Source: Kryptolebias marmoratus (lineage: Eukaryota; Chordata; Actinopteri; Cyprinodontiformes; Rivulidae). From it: a DNA stretch of 64,000 nt. This document shows, piece by piece, positions 60,321 through 64,000 of the stretch. The position numbers and the translations under genes are program-made. The notes under the pieces are model-generated. The model had not been told where the DNA came from. It worked only from the letters and a program-made list of their open reading frames with translations, and searched no databases. The stretch is from contig NC_051432.1 of NCBI RefSeq assembly GCF_001649575.2, forward strand, positions 24,337,780 through 24,401,779. Direction: 5' to 3'. The stretch's first letter is position 1, and every line of letters starts with the position of its first letter.

Positions 60321-62975
60321 AATACATGCCTAGCATTCATAGAAGTATAGAAAGGAGCACAGGCTTATTTAATCCACCCCTTTTCTTACATTTAGAACTG
60401 AATTCTTCCTGTTTTATTCTGTCCTAAGTCTATAAATATTGCAAATATTATTTTGGTTATGTAACCCCAGTAACATGTCAAGAAATGTACATATTTCCAA
60501 ATATCCAGAATAGACATATAACACACACACACAGGGCCATCACAAGTTACACATTTACTGTATAAAGACGATCAAAGCCCTTCTTCCTCTCTGTACTTTG
60601 GAAAGACCACATGTTTAAACGAGTTTTTGGTTCATTTTAATATTTGTGATTGTAAGAAGAATGAATTTGTACGATCTCTGTAACCAGTATTATAAATTAT
60701 CCTTATTCTCCTCTTTTTATAAGATGATAAAACTGAACATTTTTAAGCATAAACCCAAACCTGTGCAAAATCATTTTAAAAACACTGAAACCCGTAAACA
60801 GTGGAGGATGTGCTTCTTTCTCATCGCTGCCAGCAAAAAGGGGACAATTTATGCTTTATCATTAACCATGCATATGTTTATATAACATAATTTCCAACAT
60901 ATTTTGTCGTCTATCGTCACACCAAGAAACTCCGTCAGTGTCGACACCATTTTTATGTTTTATCTGTTTCTGATCCAGTACTTCGTGCATCAACATGAGC
61001 TGCAGGGAACCTCAGATGACTATTTCTTTTTGGTATCTCATCAAAACTTTGTCCGCTGGCATCTGTTGGCTCCCGTGTGAGCAAAGGTTTAATCTGTTTA
61101 GTGTTGTTAAGATGCCTGAGTGTGTGCAGCCTGCGCAGCATGTTGTCACAGCAGCGGGTGGCACATCCTCCGTGGAGTTTGGAGGCACCACCACTCCCAA
61201 ACAATAGTCTTTATTTTATTTTTTTCCCTCATCCATCACTGCTGATGTAAAGCTCACAAGTGCAATCATAAAACCACTCAGTCAACATCTACTGTCACTG
61301 TAAGCTGATTTCAGAGCAGACAGTATGATTTTGAGGATCAGTGAATGGCAGATTATAAAGACTAATCCTGAGGGGCTATGTGTTAAGAGGCAAATTCTAC
61401 TCTTATCAGCTTTAAGCAGAAGTTGCCACTGAAATACAAATGAGTTCTGTCTTTCAAAAGCTTAGGCCTCGCTGTGTTCCACTCTGAAGCCACATATGCT
61501 TTAGATGTATTGAAGGGGAAATCAAAAGATGCCACGCACCAGCTCTTAATCTCTTTTGACATAGATACTTGTGCACAATGCAAAAAAGCTACATCTAAAC
61601 CCACCTACGTTTTCAGTTGACAGCCGAGCTGTTGCATGGGATTAGAGGCGGTGCTGTACATACATATGACATGATCCTCTAAAGAGAAAATAAATGTATC
61701 TGTGTTTAATCTCTGGGTTTACATGTTTGGCCTTCTTGGTGCATGAGAAAGCTGTGCGAGCCGGGGTGTGAGTTTAGGATTGTTAAATTCCCGATTGTTT
61801 TTCCTTACTGTCTTATAGCCAGCGCTGCAAGGAAACGCGTCGTCTCGTTAGCTTCTAGAGAAATCAGGAGGGATCGGCCGAAGTTCAGAAAGTCCAAAAT
61901 GGTGACACAGTTCAAACACATAAAACAAATAAAATAAAATACAGATACAACATGAAAAAATTGGATTTAAAAAACTCAGCAAAGGAAAGTGTTGATAGTT
62001 TAACAGTCACCGAAAAGCAGAAAGTTTTAGGAATAATCATGACTTCATGAATGATGTCCTGTCAGAACCACTGGCTCCTGTAAGAGATGTGATTAAATAA
62101 AGGCAGAGGTCAAGCTAAAATCTAAAAAAAAAAATCATTCCAGAGTAAATAGAATTGTTAGAAAGGCCGATAAAATGTTTGACTTCAGGAATGCAATAGT
62201 TTACTGTGCAGTCATATTTATGATCGTATTTATACATTTTAAAATAGAATGAAACCTGTTAGATGAAATGGGGTGATTACAGGAAAGTTATTCTAAAACA
62301 CTAAAAATCCCAAAGAAGCTCCTGAAGTAGGGAGGGTTATGTACAGAAACCTGACGATCCTCAAACAGAAACATCCTCGTGAATCTGACAGAGGCGCAAA
62401 AAGCAGACAGGTTGAGAATCTCACTGAATTAGAAGACACTGCAACAAACATTTTCAAAGCAGACCCCTAAAAAAAAAACTCCAAAAAGCATTTTCAAATT
62501 TAAACACTCAAGCTGTCTCGTTTGTAGTCATTTTAAAAACCGTCGAAAGCAGAAACAATCTGGCGTCATATTGTAGAAGTATGACATCATTTGTAACTTT
62601 AACCTTTTAAAACGAGGTTATCTTTTCGTTTCGGTCTCTTATGAGAAGCGTTTCTGTGCTGTGCGTGCTGCGTGCAGAGTGCTTTTCCCCTTCTAGGCTC
62701 TGCGGATGTGTTCATTACCCAACACTGCAGCAAACTGCGAACCGCAGGGATTAACTTCTTGTTATTGCCACAGACTCAGGAGACAACCTTTGACCATCCA
62801 CGCAGACGTCATAAGCAGTATTTACCCGACTGCTGCCAAGTCATCGGTGTGCACTGATACTCCGTATGACTCCTGTCGGCTGCTGGGAACAACTGGTGGA
62901 CGGGTTTAAAGACACAAAACACTTCTTAAGATTGAGCCCAGAGTACTTCAGTTTTTTACTGACACACTCAGTGTG
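60321..62975. other. Non-coding DNA downstream of sec23b, no gene seen
   Basis: Two GC-richer patches (about 60990-61205 and 62640-62910) are open in some frames but show no known domain or convincing splice sites. They could be UTR or a pseudogene fragment. Confidence 0.35.
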
Positions 62976-63310
62976 TGTCTGCTGATTCAGCGTTCGCCCT
63001 GTTGCTTTTTCTGTTTATAGTTTTTTCCATATGTTATTTTGCAATCATATCTGTGCTATTTTAACCATTCATATGTCAACAGGTTCAGTGTGTGCGCCGT
63101 GACTTTTAGTATTTCTAATTTTTATACTTTTAAAAATATTTAATTTTATTCACATTTCCCCCATAGAAACACATTCAGATCTCTTCAGTTGCTACAGAAA
63201 CGTTGTTCTCTGAAATCTACTTCATCAACTTACTGTTTTTCTCTTCATTTGTTCCTTTTAGCTTCTGTCTCCCCATCATTTTAGCGTTTAGACATAATTT
63301 TGCTACATAT
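62976..63310 (+). repeat. Dispersed repeat family A, plus orientation, 3' truncated
   Basis: CTGCTGATTCAGCGTTCGCC start, ACCATTCATATGTCAACAGG, CCATAGAAACACATTCAGAT and AACGTTGTTCTCTGAAAT, then replaced by the 65-bp duplication. Confidence 0.65.
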
Positions 63311-63440
63311 TATGGGGTTCCATTAGTGCCAAAAATATGTTTATGTGTCTATGTAAGCCGTGTATGTAGCATGCTTATGGGGTTCCATTAGTGCCAAAAA
63401 TATGTTTATGTGTCTATGTAAGGCGTGTATGTAGCATGCT
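63311..63440. repeat. 65-bp direct tandem duplication (two units)
   Basis: Units 63311-63375 and 63376-63440, both starting TATGGGGTTCCATTAGTGCC, differ only at one base (GTAAGCC versus GTAAGGC). Confidence 0.95.
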
Positions 63441-63675
63441 ATGTATATGTTAGGTGATATGTAAGGTGATATCTTAGGTGATATGTAAGGTGATATGTTA
63501 GGTGTATATGTAAGGTGTATATATTAGGGGATATGTAAAGTGATATGTTAAGTGTGTATGTATTGTAACATGTACTGCGTTGTGTCTATGTTCCGTACAT
63601 ATCATTATGTCACTTAACATATACACCTTGCATATGACCTTACATATACACCTAACATATCACTTAACATATGTT
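63441..63675. repeat. ATATGT(A/T)AGGTG satellite with inverted arms
   Basis: A 12-bp-type unit (GATATGTAAGGT / GATATGTTAGGT) is repeated from 63441 to about 63554, and its reverse complement returns at 63611-63672 (CACTTAACATATACACCT and so on). The spacer is about 55 bp. Can fold into a long hairpin. Confidence 0.85.
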
Positions 63676-64000
63676 GAGGAGACAAAATATTACCTAAATG
63701 AAACTCAAACTCTAAAAAACCTCTCCTCACGACGGACCGGAAAATGCACATAGAAACGAGGAGTCAAAAATGGTCAGAAACAGTATCTTCAGTTTAAAAG
63801 ATTTATTAGCCTTAGTACTAAAGGAGACACTCCTTACCAGCTCATAGCAGGAACACCAGAAGATGTCTGAGCTAAATCTCTAAAACATAGCATTTTAACC
63901 TGAACAAAGAACTGGCCAATCCTCCTTCGGTCATCTTTCCGGAACCCTGTATATGGACTTGTTTTTCTCCATCTTCTGCAGGTGGTTTTCTTCGAGTGGG
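63676..64000. other. Right-edge sequence, no gene supported
   Basis: A TTTATTAGCC stretch near 63805 would be an AATAAA signal on the minus strand, and TTCTGCAG|GTGG at the very end resembles an acceptor, but neither is backed by a recognisable coding frame before the window stops. Confidence 0.3.

Noticed and set aside
60953..61207. Overlapping 70-83 codon frames on both strands downstream of sec23b
   Set aside because: GC-richer patch but no recognisable domain, no good acceptor or donor, and different frames look equally plausible. Left unassigned.
62672..62909. Two overlapping frames of about 65 codons
   Set aside because: No family resemblance and no splice support; followed directly by a dispersed repeat.

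Overview
The window is vertebrate nuclear DNA, almost certainly from a teleost fish. It has GT-AG introns, long AT-rich non-coding stretches, abundant microsatellites, Tc1/hAT/TTAA-type DNA-transposon remnants typical of fish, and two recognisable vertebrate genes. I see no prokaryotic operons, CRISPR arrays, tRNA or rRNA genes. The species cannot be fixed from the sequence; a percomorph teleost is a reasonable guess.

Layout. Positions 1-44,440 hold no exon I can support. They are most simply read as the large second intron of ccdc85a, which is transcribed leftward and leaves the window without its 3' exons. This stretch is full of interspersed repeats: two high-copy dispersed families (called A and B here), an hAT MITE at 7,018, a TTAA-flanked fold-back MITE at 30,879 carrying a nested solo LTR, a deleted Tc1-like transposase remnant at about 37,020, and a second hAT MITE at 42,731. 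Between the repeats are unique-looking blocks that may be conserved regulatory DNA.

Positions 44,441-48,106 (minus strand) are the first two coding exons of ccdc85a, with a GC-rich 5' region to about 48,550. Positions 50,270-60,320 (plus strand) are a complete sec23b gene: a non-coding first exon ending at 50,534, eighteen coding exons from 52,195 to 59,386 that join to exactly 767 codons plus stop, and a 3' UTR with several AATAAA signals. The two genes are head to head, about 2 kb apart, separated mostly by family B repeats. Positions 60,320-64,000 are non-coding, with another family A copy, a perfect-period 65-bp duplication and an inverted-repeat ATATGT-rich satellite near the right edge.

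The genes are not an obvious functional unit. SEC23B is the GAP subunit of the inner COPII coat on ER exit sites; CCDC85A is a coiled-coil adaptor-like protein of the DIPA/CCDC85 family. The most useful unexpected points are a likely second, TATA-containing sec23b promoter directly before the coding exon, the datable nested LTR insertion, and the unclassified family B repeat with a terminal hairpin. I did not find a convincing new biological system.
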